A stretch of 64,000 nt of DNA from contig NW_020312867.1 in NCBI RefSeq assembly GCF_003265705.1, positions 293,746-357,745 on the forward strand, given 5' to 3'. Shown here one piece after another: positions 44,286 to 56,147 of the stretch. Source of the DNA: Callorhinus ursinus (lineage: Eukaryota > Chordata > Mammalia > Carnivora > Otariidae). The notes under the pieces were generated by a model. It did not search any database and was not told the origin of the DNA. It was given only the letters and a program-made list of their open reading frames with translations. A program made the position numbers and the translations under genes. The stretch's first letter is position 1, and each line of letters begins with the position of its first letter.

Positions 44286-45415
44286 ACATCTTACACAAAA
44301 ATGCTGAATGACTCTTAATGATACTGAGTGCATGTAACACAAATAGGTTGGCTAATTGTTTAAAATGAGACGTTCTGGTGCTGTTGCAAAGGCTACTACG
44401 GTTTGCCAAAGTGCAAACTTGGAAACCAGATTTTCATCTTGCCCATATTCCTAGTTCATACAAAATCTCGAAGCAACAAAAACTGAAATCCAGGGGAAGG
44501 TATGGTGGGTCCATGGGGACATGTCCTTCGCCCGTCTGCAAATGCTTTCCTCGAGGGAATATCAGCTTTCGTGCGAGGCAGGTGCCGCTGTCCGGTCTAA
44601 CTTCGAAATTACCACTCTCCCCTGAAGAAAAAGGCTCGCATGTGTGAGGCTAGCTGGAGAGTATTTCGGAGCCTGAGCATGGGATGCCGGGTGGGGGAGA
44701 GCGAGCGGGGAGGAGAGGGAGAGTCAGCAGGAGACGGAGAGTCAGCAGATCAATAGAACCACTTTAGGATAATGGCCGCAGCTGCAGAGGAGGAACTGGG
44801 CAGGATGGCAGGCAGCTCCATCACTGCCAGGAAAGGCCCATTTGCAGGAACAAAGGGCTTCATCTGTCCTGTCAGACCCAAGCCCTCGCTCAGCAGCTGC
44901 AACTGCAGGACCCCTCTCCGTGTGCCAGACGGGCTGCTGGCTACCTGCTGGCTTTGCCCCATGCCAGCCCTAGAGTTTTCTAGAAGAACATGGAACATGG
45001 AACGGGGAATGCGCTGAGTGGGTGAAGCACGCTGACACCAGGGACAGACCAGGGAGGGAGGCATCCACATCCCCGGTCTGCCCTGCCCCAGAGCTGTCGT
45101 GGAGGGTAGGATCCATGGGTGTCCACAAACAGGAAAGAGAGCCCCCACTTTAGCCAATGGCTGCAAACTCCTCCCCAGGCAACCTTTGGACAGAGCTACT
45201 TTTTAAAAAAAGTGGAAAAAGTGACTGGTTTGTTCTTCAGGCTTTGTTCCTTTCCCAAGTCCCTCTGTAGAGTGTTGTGCCAAAAAGGAAAACCAGCTCC
45301 ATCCGGCCTGGGAAAGGGAGTAAGGACGAAGCCAGAGGCCTGGCAACTCCACATGCTGTAGGAAATGCCAAGTGGGCAGCAAAGTGCCAACCTTTTAGGA
45401 TAATCTTGACTAAGT
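44286..45415. other. Repeat-poor, CpG-richer unique sequence
   Basis: 44500-45150 is more GC-rich than the surroundings and carries scattered CpGs. Overlapping frames occur on both strands (138 codons minus at 44750-45166, 81 codons plus at 44772-45017), but neither shows a known domain. I considered a promoter or first exon, but nothing decides for it. Confidence 0.4.
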
Positions 45416-45419
45416 AAAT

Positions 45420-45635
45420 AGCTAACTGTTCTGGATCACGAGCCATGAACCTGGCATGAGGGCCTGGTACTATCATGATCAGCACAGTGTTAGAAAATGA
45501 AGAGACAAAGTATACAGGGTGATGTGATTTGTTCGAGGTCACATTGATTTGTAAGTGACAGGGCTAGGGCTCAAAACTAATCAAGTCTGTCCAACACTGT
45601 AGCTTGTGCTTCAAACCATCACCCTGTACTAGTTA
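45420..45635 (-). mobile_element. MIR SINE fragment
   Basis: 'GTGATTTGTTCGAGGTCACA', 'AAGTGACAGGGCTAGGGCTC' and 'CACTGTAGCTTGTGCTTCAA' fit the reverse-complement tRNA-related part of MIR. Confidence 0.75.
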
Positions 45636-45720
45636 GGGTGGGTTTGGGCACTTGGCACATATCAGAGTGATACTCAGTGTGTTTGTTCCCTCCTAAGATG
45701 TGACCAATGAATGTGTCTTC

Positions 45721-46237
45721 TTATATGAGTCAGGGTTCTCCAAAAAAACAGAACCAATAGGATATACAGAGATATGTAAAAAGAGATTTATTCTGAGGGA
45801 TTGACTCACATAATTATGGAGGCTCAGAAGTCTGATGGTCTGTTGTCTGCAAGCTGGAGGCCCAGGAGAACCGATGGTTTAACTTCCAGTCCAAATCCAA
45901 AAGCCTGAGAACCACAGTATCCAATGGTGTAAGTCCTGGTCTGAGTCTAAAGGCCCAAGAACCAGCTGCACCAACATCCAAGGGCAGGAGAAGATGGATG
46001 TCCCAGATCAAGCAGAGAATGAATTTGCTCTTCCTCTATCTTTTTGTTCTATTCAGCCCTTAACCGATCAGATGAGACCCACCCACCTGGAAGGCAGTCT
46101 TCCTTACCTGTGTCTACCAATTCAAAGGTTAATCTCTTCCAGAAACACCCTCCCAGACACACCCAGAAGAATGTGTTACCAGCTATTTAGGCATCCCTTA
46201 GACCAGTCACGGTGACAGGTAAAATTAAACCGTCACA
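45721..46237 (-). mobile_element. MLT2-type (ERVL) solo LTR
   Basis: The plus strand begins 'ATGAGTCAGGGTTCTCC', continues 'CAGAACCAATAGGATATACA', 'AGAGATTTATTCTGAGGGAT' and 'ATCAGATGAGACCCACCCAC', and ends 'TAAAATTAAACCGTCACA'. This is the reverse complement of an ERVL-type LTR that starts TGTGACGGTTTAATTTTA. Confidence 0.75.
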
Positions 46238-46465
46238 AGAGACTCTTAATCATAGGAAACAAACTGAAGGTTGCCAGAGCGGAGGAGGCTTGGCAGATGG
46301 GGTAACTGGGTGATGGACATTAAGGAGGGCACGTGATGTCATTAGCACTGGGTGTTATATAAGACTGAGGGATCACTGACCTCTGCCTCTGAAACCAACA
46401 ATATATGTTCATTAATTGAATTTAAATGTTTAAAAATAAATAAATAAATAAATAAAACCGTCACA
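46227..46465 (+). mobile_element. Short 5'-truncated L1 (3'UTR only) at an LTR terminus
   Basis: The body 46238-46454 starts 'AGAGACTCTTAATCATAGGA' and carries the L1 3'UTR words 'TTAAGGAGGGCACGTGATGT' and 'GCACTGGGTGTTATATAAGA'. It ends in an AAATAAATAAATAAAT tail. The 11-bp repeat AAACCGTCACA flanks it at 46227-46237 and 46455-46465. The first copy of the repeat is the end of the LTR. Confidence 0.92.
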
Positions 46466-46671
46466 CTTCCGAAAAGCTCTACTAGGGTGAACTACATGGT
46501 TGTAACTTTTGAAGACTGTCATACAGATTTCTGGAAAAGATGTCATTGATCTACAGGTAAAGGACTGTACTAGAGGAAATCATGGACCAGGCCCAGGCAT
46601 GTGAGGGAGATGACATGGGATGGTAGACGAGAAGGCTCAGATTGTGAGGTGTTGCTGAAGCAACTACCGCG

Positions 46672-46870
46672 TGCTGAGTACCTTACATCAAGTTGCACAT
46701 AGAATCATCACAAAAATCCCTCTGAAGTGGCTATTCTTATGCAGATGAGGAAACAGTTTTGTACTGTTTAGTTGCAGAAAATCTTCCAGCTGATGAGTAT
46801 TGTGGCCAAGATTCAAATGCTAAAGCAGCCTGACTTCAGAACCCATGCTCTTAGCCACAATGTCTTACCA
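46672..46870 (-). mobile_element. MIR SINE, near full length
   Basis: 'CGTGCTGAGTACCTTACATC', 'TTATGCAGATGAGGAAACAG', 'CTTCAGAACCCATGCTCTTA' and 'GCCACAATGTCTTACC' are in reverse-complement MIR order. Confidence 0.85.
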
Positions 46871-46933
46871 CACGTTATGGCTCAATGCATTTCTCCTCTT
46901 GGTCATGGGTGTACCTGACAGGTACGTATTGTG

Positions 46934-46960
46934 AAAAAAAAAAAGAAAGAAAGAAAGAAA
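46934..46960 (+). repeat. A run and (GAAA)n microsatellite
   Basis: Eleven A are followed by four AAAG units. Confidence 0.95.
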
Positions 46961-47089
46961 CAACTGGGTTATCTAAAAAGCAAGAGGCCAGGAAGTCTCT
47001 CTTTCCTCCATGTGAAATTCTCTAATGTTACTTTGGCCCATTGAAATGAAGGACCAACTTTTCAACTATTTTCCTCAAGAGACCTTTTG

Positions 47090-47210
47090 TTGAACTAGAT
47101 GTGTTCTGAGCACTTATGGCATAGTGGAGATTATGCTGAAGCCTGGGGCAAAATAAACCAAAAAGACCTAGGGTCTGCCTTCAGAGGGCTCACTGTCTAG
47201 TGGGAGTATT
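47090..47210 (-). mobile_element. L2 3' region, antisense
   Basis: 'TGTTCTGAGCACTTATGGCA', 'AGGGTCTGCCTTCAGAGGGC' and 'TCACTGTCTAGTGGGAG' match the reverse-complement L2. Confidence 0.6.
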
Positions 47211-47431
47211 AAGAAATACTTGTAAGGGGCATCTGGGTGGCTCAGTGGGTTAAGTGTCTGCCTTCGGCTCAGGTCATGATCCCAGGGTCCTGGGATCAAG
47301 CCCTGCACTGGGCTCCCCACTCAGCAGGGAGCCTGCTTCTCCCTCTCCCTCTGCTACTCCCCCTGTTATACACTCTCTCTCTCTGTCAAGTAAATAAATA
47401 AAATATTTTTTTAAAAAAGAAATACTTGTAA
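47211..47431 (+). mobile_element. CanSINE with 15-bp target-site duplication
   Basis: The body is 47226-47416, with perfect repeats AAGAAATACTTGTAA at 47211-47225 and 47417-47431. The head is 'GGGGCATCTGGGTGGCTCAG' and the tail 'AAGTAAATAAATAAAATATT'. The insertion split an L2 fragment. Confidence 0.96.
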
Positions 47432-48141
47432 TATAAGTATAAGAGTAGAGATGTACACAGTGTGCTGTGAGAATATGCAGATTTTCATCAACTGACTCTA
47501 TCCACAGGAGTAAGGGAAGCCTTCATGGAGGAAACGACAAAATATATGAGTTTTGACATATGAGTTGGAGTTTCCCAATAAACAGATCAGGAGAAAGGCA
47601 TTCTTGAAAAAACAAACTGTGTACTGGATTTTGAAATGCAAAGAGATTTCTGGCTTCTGCTTAAGATGTCAAAAAACCAAAAAGAGGATTGCTCCCACTT
47701 GACAAACCAGAAAAAGCTGGATACTCTAGGAACTCATATTTTTTTTCTCAAATCCACAAAAGATCTGGGGTCACAGACAAATCAACGAATCTGAAAGTTC
47801 AGTAAAGGCAGGTACCTCCAAGAAAAGACACACATGGGTCTGCCTGGAGCAGTGCATGGGAGGGGCTGCCATGACAAGGAGGTAGGAAACTCAACTTTTG
47901 ATAAAGTGCTCAAGGCTGAGAGAGAACTGACCTGAGAATGTAGACATCCAGTACATACGGGCAGTGTGCACCAGAGTGGTTTGCACTCCCTCACAGGATC
48001 TCTTCCATGAGCCTCACTGGATGTGGATGAGAAAGAAGAAGGGCAGCCAGGGATCTGGGGAAAACCTCCTTCACGTTACAGGGCTGGGGAAGGAAGGAGA
48101 TACTGCTGTCAGAAAGAAAAGAAACCCTACGCAGATCTTTC
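47432..48141. other. Unassigned sequence, possibly old L1 5' part
   Basis: 47600-48140 could be the 5' region of the old L1 that resumes at 48585, because an LTR sits between the two. The similarity is too weak to prove this. No gene is seen. Confidence 0.35.
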
Positions 48142-48532
48142 ACGTGTATTGCTTTCACAGGGCTGCCATAACAAAGGGCCACAGATGGGGTGGCTTCACA
48201 ATACAAATTTTTTTCTCAAAGCCTTGGAGGCCAGAAGTCCAAGATCAAAATGTCATCGGGTTGGCGAGAAAAGTATCTGTTCAGGTCTTTCTCCTTGGCT
48301 TGCAGATGGTCACTTCCTCCCTCTGCCTTCACATTATCTTCCCTCTGTGTGTGTCTGCATCCAAATTCCCTCCTTTTATAAGGACATATTGGATTAAAAC
48401 CAACCCTAATGACCTCATTTTAACTGGATTACTTCTGTAAATATCCTATCTCAAAATAAGGTCACATTCTGAGGTACTGGAGGTTAGGACTTCAATATAT
48501 GAATTTTGGGGAGGACATAATTCAACCCCAAA
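48142..48532 (-). mobile_element. MLT1-type (ERVL-MaLR) solo LTR
   Basis: 'TCACAGGGCTGCCATAACAA' marks the left end. 'GGAGGCCAGAAGTCCAAGAT', 'CTTGGCTTGCAGATGGTCAC', 'ATTTTAACTGGATTACTTCT', 'GGTCACATTCTGAGGTACTG' and 'GGACATAATTCAACCCCA' follow. The 158-codon frame across it (47964-48440) is a by-product. Confidence 0.9.
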
Positions 48533-48584
48533 CACACCCCCATGAATGAAAAGACCTAAGGGGGCAAAAGACTTTGTTCAGACG

Positions 48585-49490
48585 ATGAAAAAGACAAATC
48601 ACATACTAGAAGAAAATACTTGCAAAACGCTTATCTAATAAAGAACTTGTATCTAGAATAAAGAGCTCTCAAAACTCAATGATAAGATAATTTTTTAAAA
48701 AGGGCAAAATGATTTGAACAGATATTTCACAAAAGATATACCAACGGCAATGTGTTCTTACTTGAACACACAATGATACTCAATATCATTAGTTATTAGG
48801 GAAATGCAAATTAAAACCACAATGAGATACCATGCCTACTAGATTCGGATTGGGGAAGGGGATACAATACCAAATTCTAATAACACTGTTACTAGAACTT
48901 TAATTTTGGTGATAGGAATTCAAAATGGCGCACCCACTCTGGAAAACAGTTGGACATTTTCTTGTAAAATTCAATGAATGACATGCTTACCTTACTGCTC
49001 AGCAATCTCCATCCTGACTACACAAGTGAAATGAAAGCATAATTTTATACAAAACCCTGAAAGGAAAATGTATATAGTGGCTTTATTCATAATTACCCCC
49101 AAAATCCTTCAATGGGTAAATGGAAAACAAGCTAAAGCACATATATAAAATGCAACACTACTCAGCAATAAAATGAATCATGATACATGCAGCAATGCTA
49201 ATATAGTTCAAACACATCGTACTAAACAAAAGAAGCCAGATTCAAAAACTACAAAAATGTCTGGAAATTTCAAAACTAAAGGGACAGAAAACAGATTTGT
49301 GGTTGTCACGGGCATAAGGCAGTGGAAGGCGTTGACTGCCAGGAACATGGGGATATTGCTCAGCGTGATGAAATTGCTCTGTATCTTGATTGTGGTGGTG
49401 GTTACATGGTGGTTTGCACTATAAAAGATGAGTTTTACTGCATATGGATTGTATCCCAATTGAAAAATACTTTAAAAAAACAAATACCAA
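48585..49490 (+). mobile_element. Old L1 3' region
   Basis: 'AAAACGCTTATCTAATAAAG', 'GCAAATTAAAACCACAATGA', 'CCCACTCTGGAAAACAGTTG', 'GTGGTTGTCACGGGCATAAG' and 'GATTGTATCCCAATTGAAAA' are landmarks of the ORF2 3' part and 3' end of an old mammalian L1. ORF2 is fully degraded. Confidence 0.8.
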
Positions 49491-52060
49491 GATATATGTG
49501 TGTGGATTATCGTGTTGAAGCATAACACCTTCCGAGAGGCACAGACTTGTGGTGTAAGAGTTAGGGAGGCAATAAATGTGGGGAGGATGTTGACTGGGAA
49601 TGCCCTTCCTATGCTTGCCCCTTATCCTCAGCAAGGATGATTCTCAGTTCTAACTTTGAAATGAATAGGAGTAATGAATACGCATTTGGGGAGAATAGTT
49701 TCACAATGGATTTGATTATAAGGACAAATAAATATCTGAAATTCTACAAGTTTCCAACTTAAAATCTATAGTAGATGGTATGCACAACAGAAGTGGGCAT
49801 ATATTTTTATGTGTACAGTTCTATGCTATACAAAAAAATTTATAACTGTATTAGTTGTTCATAACTAATATTCTTCTTTACAGATACCAGATTTGGTTTT
49901 CAGTCTTCCTTACAGCTCTTTTCTGCTTCAAAATCTTTCAAACAGGCCTTTAGTGATTTAGCTTAGTGAGTTGATGATCTATATTTTCATTATGAACATG
50001 GTTATTATATTTGAAGATCTGATCATGTCTATTGCCATGGTATTGATCATTCACTTCCCCACATCATCAGATAAGAGATTCTATTATATGCATATTGACA
50101 CACCGTGCTCAATGTCAAATTTTCTAACATTCCCTTCATTTCTCTGTTAGTATTAATCTCTGTGTTCTTGATTTATTTCTTGGGTTTAGCTTCTGCTTAG
50201 CTAATTCAATTTTCCACGCTGTCAATTCTACTTGTTAATGCTTCCAGTGATTATTTTAATTGTTTCATACAATTTTCGTTCTCTTCCCCTGTTTTCCCTC
50301 AATCTCTTCTTGCTTACTAGAAGTGATATCTCAATTTCTATCTTAGGGAATGAGTCATAGCCCACTACTATAATCCAGAATGTCATGTGTTGAATTTAAA
50401 CCTTATTTCAAGCTCGAGTTTCTTCTGGGCTCCTAATAATTTGAAGCCCAAGGGACCTATTTTCCAAAGTTAGTTCCACCTTTTACTAGCTGTGAAGATT
50501 TGGGGAAGGTAAACCCTTTGCATTTTAATTGTTTTAGTAGATGCTGTTGATGCTCAACCCCCATGTTCCCTCAGGCCACCAGAGTTCCCAGCTTTACACA
50601 TAAAGTGCCTACATCTTTCATCTCCTCTGTCTGAGGTCCATGTGCAGGCCACAGGAGCTTGCTCTGCCACACTCAGCCTCCATGCAGAGGTGTGTGGTGA
50701 GGTGGGAGAATTAACACCCCAGGGCAAGCTTCAACTCGTGGCAGATGGGAGGCACTCATCTGGAGTGGGATAATTCCAAGATACATTCTACGCAGTTTTT
50801 CAGAAGATCTTAAACAGATTATGGACTTTTCTACCTTCTTTGTTTTCCTTTCTCCATGGCCATACTTACGGCTTTTAGAACCATCTTCCAAATAAACTAT
50901 TTGCACCCAAGCTTTTGCTTCAGGATCTTAGAAGAACCTAAATTAAGATACGCACCTGCCTTCTAACCTGTTCTTTGAGGCTCCTCTGATTGGCTGCAGG
51001 GAGATTATTTTTCTTCCTTGGTCTGTCCCACTTTCCCATAGAACTCCAGATGCCACTCTCTATTCTGTGGTATTTGAGCAGTCCATTCCAAAAGACTTGG
51101 TACCTGTCTATGAGATGAAATGGTAAGGCCCTGAAATTCCTAGACTAAGAATCAAGCTCTGCCCAGTTCATCCAATGGCAGGAAGAGATAGATGGTTAGT
51201 TCATAATCCAATAATATAAGATCCTTATTTTTGTTTAAGGAACTCACTCTTCTCTCTTATCCCCCAATTAAATATGCTTCTATAAATCTCCTTAGAATTC
51301 CAGGTCGATGACACTCCTCTCCTTCTGTAAAATGAGAATCAGAATACCTACAACTTGTACCATCCCAAAGAGAACCCCTTAGTTGTTTTTGTTTGTTTGT
51401 TTTTGCCTTGATGAGAATCGCCCTTGACAATCAGTGTGAATATACATGTTATGCACTGAATGACAGAGATAGGAATAAAGAACCTGAGGCGAAAGTCCCC
51501 TACTTTCTTTCTCTGCTTCCAGAATGGGGGGACTGGGTTAAGAAGGTGCAAGTTAATGTCTTCAGGACACATTAATTAAGGGGTTTGTGAAATAGTCCAT
51601 AAATTCCACTTGATGTGAGGAATCAAGATTTCCTCTGGACAGAGTAGTCCTGGGATTCGGTTCCTGTCTTGATATGTTTTCTCCCAAAAGGAATTTGTCC
51701 TCTTTCCCCAAAGCTGGGTAATTTCTAGGACTCATATTGGGTAGCCGATGAGATTTATGGCTTCAATAGTCCCCCAGCCCCAGTCTTCGTATTCCTATAG
51801 TGGAGGGTGAGGGAGAGTGACGGGGCTCTCATCCCAGCTTGATCTTGTTTTTTGATAATTTAAAGAGGTATATGAATAAAAACTATTCTAGACTAAATTC
51901 AAACTCAACCCTCTTCATGACAATGGGTTCCAGAAATATAATAATAATATTGCCCAAAGGTTTCTATTGGTTACCAGTATGCCCTTGAGTTTATATTGTT
52001 TTGTCTATGTATTCACTGCAGAAATTGCTTTGTGTCTTTTTTTTTCTCTCTCTCTTCACC
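49491..52060. other. Unannotated sequence
   Basis: About 2.6 kb with no confidently recognised repeat. It is AT-rich and T-biased at 49850-50350, and mixed later. The longest frames (77 codons minus at 50673-50906, 74 codons minus at 51348-51572) have no recognisable domain. Confidence 0.4.
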
Positions 52061-52280
52061 TTTAACACTTATTATGTGCCCACTGTGGATCAGGCATTGT
52101 GTTGTGTGCTTTAGGAAAATTATCTGATTTAATCTTCACAGCAGCTCTGAGGAGTAAATGTTTCTCCCATTTTTACAGATGCTAAACACAGCCTTTAAGT
52201 TGAAGTAACAGAGTTAGAATCTATATTTAATTCCTCTTGCTGCAAAGTTCATGCCTTATATACTATATCATGTTCTCTTG
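52061..52280 (-). mobile_element. MIR SINE, near full length
   Basis: 'ACACTTATTATGTGCCCACT', 'AGGCATTGTGTTGTGTGCTT', 'TTTAATCTTCACAGCAGCTC' and 'CCATTTTTACAGATGCTAAA' follow the reverse-complement MIR. Confidence 0.88.
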
Positions 52281-53034
52281 TAGGAAGACTTTGGGTCTGC
52301 TTTAAGGAGTTCATTGCATTTTATCATTTACTGGCAGGGCCCTGACTACATCCCATATTCCCAACTTCTCACCTGATCAGTCTTAAGCTCCTCTTCTCTT
52401 GACCAACCCATAATATGGAGATACTTGATGTGCCATTAGAGTCAGAACCTTGAGAGTATGTAGCTGCTCTGGGATTCCTTCTATGACTATCAGGTCCTAT
52501 AGTAACCCCTCCATTCACTGGCTCAGCATTGGGATAGGGAGACATCAAGTGGGATAAAAGAAATAAAATACTTTCTCTCCTGCTCTTTCCCATTTGGTTT
52601 CCTTCTTCACTTTGTAGGTTGTTCTGCTGACTGGTCTGTAAAGAAAATGGGCCAAAAATGTTCTTGGAAAATTGCCCCCCTTGGGCTGGATCTGAGGAAG
52701 CCAAGCAGGTAACAACCATGGCACAGATGTCAACAGCAATTCCCTGTTTCACTTTCCGAAAGATGAATTCTCAAAGGCTTCGACCAAGGTCTGTTTATTA
52801 CTCGGGAGTCTCCCAAATGATGCTGGCAAATACCCATCACTTATTATCTGACCCCTTCCTCTAAGGAGCTGGAATATCAGTGGTTTTGATCCTAAGGATT
52901 GTGGCTTCAGAGATTGTGTTAAACTCCAGAAAGAATTACCATTTTCTTTTCATGTGTTCGGCTTGTATATATTTTGGGGATGTAAGGTCCAAATTTGTCT
53001 TTACTTCCTTAAGGAGGCTATGGCAGAGGTTGCT
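52281..53034. other. Unannotated sequence
   Basis: A 127-codon minus frame (52369-52752) is the longest here and overlaps frames on the other strand. No domain is recognised. Confidence 0.4.
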
Positions 53035-53430
53035 AAGCATTTAGCAAATCTATTTCTCTTTCTTCTTAGGCACACAGGCAATTAAATCTCTAGTCTTCCT
53101 TGCAGTTGGGTGCAGCCATGAGATTGAGTTCTATTCAGTGGAATTTGGGCATGGGATGCATACCTCTTTCAGCCTCACCTCTAACACTTGTATGAATTTT
53201 TCCATTCTCTCTATTCCTTCATCTTGTGAGTGAATGTCCATATTGCAGGGCACTCTTGGTATCGACATCTTAAAGATAAAAAAAATCCCTGGCAGGTTGG
53301 GATGCTGAGTAACTGGCTTCAGTTCCCTCACCAACTGAACTTGATCTGGATAAGAAATGCACATGGATCTTGATAGACTACTGAGTGTTTATCAGTTACA
53401 GTGGCCAGCATTGTCTATAACTATCAGGTC
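53035..53430 (+). mobile_element. Possible MaLR-type LTR, sense
   Basis: 'CCTTGCAGTTGGGTGCAGCC', 'ATGAGATTGAGTTCTATTCA' and the end 'TATCAGTTACAGTGGCCAGC' recall a MaLR-type LTR in forward orientation. It is strongly diverged. Confidence 0.4.
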
Positions 53431-55277
53431 AAAGACCCAAAAGAGGTAAGAATGAATGCTAGGTTTCTTTATGTCTTCAGAGTTCAGAATGCTCTTCAAC
53501 CATGACCAGGTCCCTAAAATGTCCAATCCCTCAATCTAGGCATTTACCCCATAGATAAAAGGTTACACTTGACCAAGATCACCTAATTAGTTTGGGAGGA
53601 GCTTGAGTTCCTAGTCAAGTCTTCTGATTCCTGCATTCTTGTCATTTTACTTCCTACCTCCCTATTGTTTCAAAGAAAAGCTAGAAGAAAAACTACTGGC
53701 CATCAGAGAGATTTATGTCAGCTGATGGCATGTCAGCTTAACAAAAATTCTTAAGGAATTTCAAGGAATTCTTAAGGATGGCTTTCCTCATAGTCAGCAT
53801 TAATAAAGTAGGAATTAAATCTGTTTTGTTTGATTACAGTCACATACACAAGGATTTGGCTACGTGCAACAATAGTAGAGGGTCTCAATAAATACATGTT
53901 GGGTGAAATACTTGTTTGCATATGGGGATATATGGATATGTTGGGGGAGAATTGGCTCCAATTGGTTGGGTCTGAGTCTCATGTGGCTGGAAGGACATTG
54001 ACATCCACTCCTAAGACACAAAGCAACATCACCATTCCCTTCTTTATTCCCATGCTGGTGTGCTCACAGTGTATCTGCAAGCCCTGCCACAGAACAGATA
54101 CTGCAGGAAGGGTGGGGCATCATTCAATGCCCATCATTTTCCCAGAACACCACTCATGTGGTCAAGAGCGGTGCGGGAGGAGGGTCATGAAAGGCACTGA
54201 AGAATGACGGCAGAAAGTTGGAAAAAACAAATTAGAGAAGTAGAGAGACAGGGAAAAGAAAAAATGAAAATAAAGACTTCATTAAGTCTATACATCCCCA
54301 CAAGCTCCATCAGTATGGTCTAGGGCAAGATGCAGAGGTTGCCACAGGAACTTTGTGACAACAGCTTAAGAGGCCTCTTCCCTTGCCAAACACAGCTGCC
54401 CCAGTGCCCACCAGATATGTGGTGTGATGGTGCTCAGGGAAGTAGGTTGGTCAATATGTAGTCTGGCTGGAACTGCAGGAGTCTGCAAAAACATGGCAGG
54501 AGATAATGTTGCCAGGGCCAGAGGTCAGAGGGCCTTGAGCGAGAGGGCAAATATTTCAAATTACAGGTTCATGGAGAATAAAGTTGTCCTATTTCATAAG
54601 CCAAGTGCTTCTAGGCTGTGTTTCAGAGTTCATGTTCTCCAGATCTCTTATGGTCAGAAAGTTCTCTGCTCTCCTTCATGGACCTCAGATACTACAATGG
54701 GACCTTCACAGCAAGTCTGGCCTGATGGTCAGCCCCAAACTAAAAGGGAAACAACAAAATGGTTTCTTGAGTGTCTGGACAATCTTGTAGCCTGACATAA
54801 TCTCCTTCACTCCAAATGTCCACCATTCTGATGATCCACCCCAAAATCATAATCCCAGGACTTGACATTTTATTATATTTATTTATTTATTTTATACTAT
54901 TATATTTATTACTTATATTTATTATATCTTACATTTTATTCTCTCAGAAACATCAGAACATGCAGCCACTGGGCACTGAAGTCATTTGAATGTGGGACAC
55001 AAGTTACAGGAGCAGACATTCTAGTGGGGCAGTCATGGGAATTGTAGCAAGGGCTGAGAGAAGCCTACCTGTCTCATATAAGAGACTGCACGACGTAGTG
55101 AGGATGGCACAGATAGTGCCCATCTGCAGAGGGCTTGAAATGAGGCTCTTTGGTTGTGTCTTTATAGCAAGTTATGTGTGTCTTTTGTAACGAGTTATTT
55201 TGCTGTTCTGAGCCTCAGTTCTTTATTAACAATGAAAACAATATACAAAAATAATAATAATGATAATGATAACAAAA
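53431..55277. other. Unannotated sequence
   Basis: A TTTATTTATTTATT-type AT stretch lies at 54869-54935. Frames of 125 and 123 codons (53830-54207 and 54424-54795, plus) show no recognisable domain and no splice context. An L2-like end is possible near 53860-53910. Confidence 0.4.
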
Positions 55278-55390
55278 TTTAGTGCGAACTACTTATGTGT
55301 CTAGCCCTGCTCTAAGAACACGGCATGTATGATATAATTTAATCTTCCCAGAAATAACACATTAGGCATTACTATTATGCCCTTAATAGT
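55278..55390 (-). mobile_element. MIR SINE fragment
   Basis: 'CTACTTATGTGTCTAGCCCT', 'GCTCTAAGAACACGGCATGT' and 'ATAATTTAATCTTCCCAGAA' match the left half of a reverse-complement MIR. Confidence 0.75.
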
Positions 55391-55528
55391 TAGGTACTAT
55401 TAATATTTTTCTAATAGTATCTTATACCACAGGTCTGTTCTAAGAATTTAGATAAACTTATCTAAAGACAAAACATCATTTTAATAATAATAAATCACAC
55501 TTTGGAGATGCCTCCTCTACTTGATTAC

Positions 55529-55567
55529 ATCTATCTATCTATCTATCTATCTATCATCATCATCATC
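55529..55567 (+). repeat. (ATCT)n and (ATC)n microsatellite
   Basis: About seven ATCT units are followed by four to five ATC units. Confidence 0.95.
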
Positions 55568-55902
55568 TATGAACATCTGCCTTGATTTTCCACTGTCCCA
55601 GTGCATCTATGTTACTAACGCATATTTTAAATAATAATATTAAAACACCTAACAGCACTATTGTTAATCATTGCATATATGCCTTTCCCTTGGTTATGAA
55701 TTCTACCAGTTTATTGAACAGCAATATTTTATATGTCTTTACACTGTTACTAACTAGAACACCTTATGTGTTCTATAAATGTTTGAGAAGACCTGATTGT
55801 GGTTAATCATATATTAGGTATTTACTATATGTCAGGCATTATGTCAAGAACTTTAAATACATTATTCTGACATAGTCCTTACTATGATACTATGCAGTCT
55901 CA

Positions 55903-56077
55903 CAATTAAGCATGCATTAGAATCACACGGAAGGCTTGTTAAAACACAGAACTCAGAGTCCCATGTCCAAAATTTCTGATTTAGTAAATCTGGAGTGGGG
56001 ACCTAAGAATTTACATTCCTAACAACTTACCAGGTGATGCTGATGTTGCTGGTCCAGGGACCATACTGAGTATCGTT
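55903..56077 (-). mobile_element. MER5A-type hAT-Charlie transposon
   Basis: 'CATTAGAATCACACGGAAGG', 'CTTGTTAAAACACAGAACTC', 'AATTTCTGATTTAGTAAATC' and 'ACCAGGTGATGCTGATGTTG' match MER5A in reverse orientation over nearly its whole length. Confidence 0.85.
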
Positions 56078-56147
56078 GCTAAAATTACCATTTGCTTTTT
56101 AGAGATAAGAAAATTAAATCTCAAATTGTTGAATAACTAGCTGTGTT

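Noticed and set aside
44750..45166. 138-codon minus-strand frame in GC-richer sequence as a first exon
   Set aside because: Both strands are open in overlapping registers, no domain is recognisable and no clear promoter elements are seen.
47964..48440. 158-codon plus-strand frame as a gene
   Set aside because: It crosses into a reverse-oriented MaLR LTR at 48142, and parallel frames in other registers show that the region is simply stop-poor.
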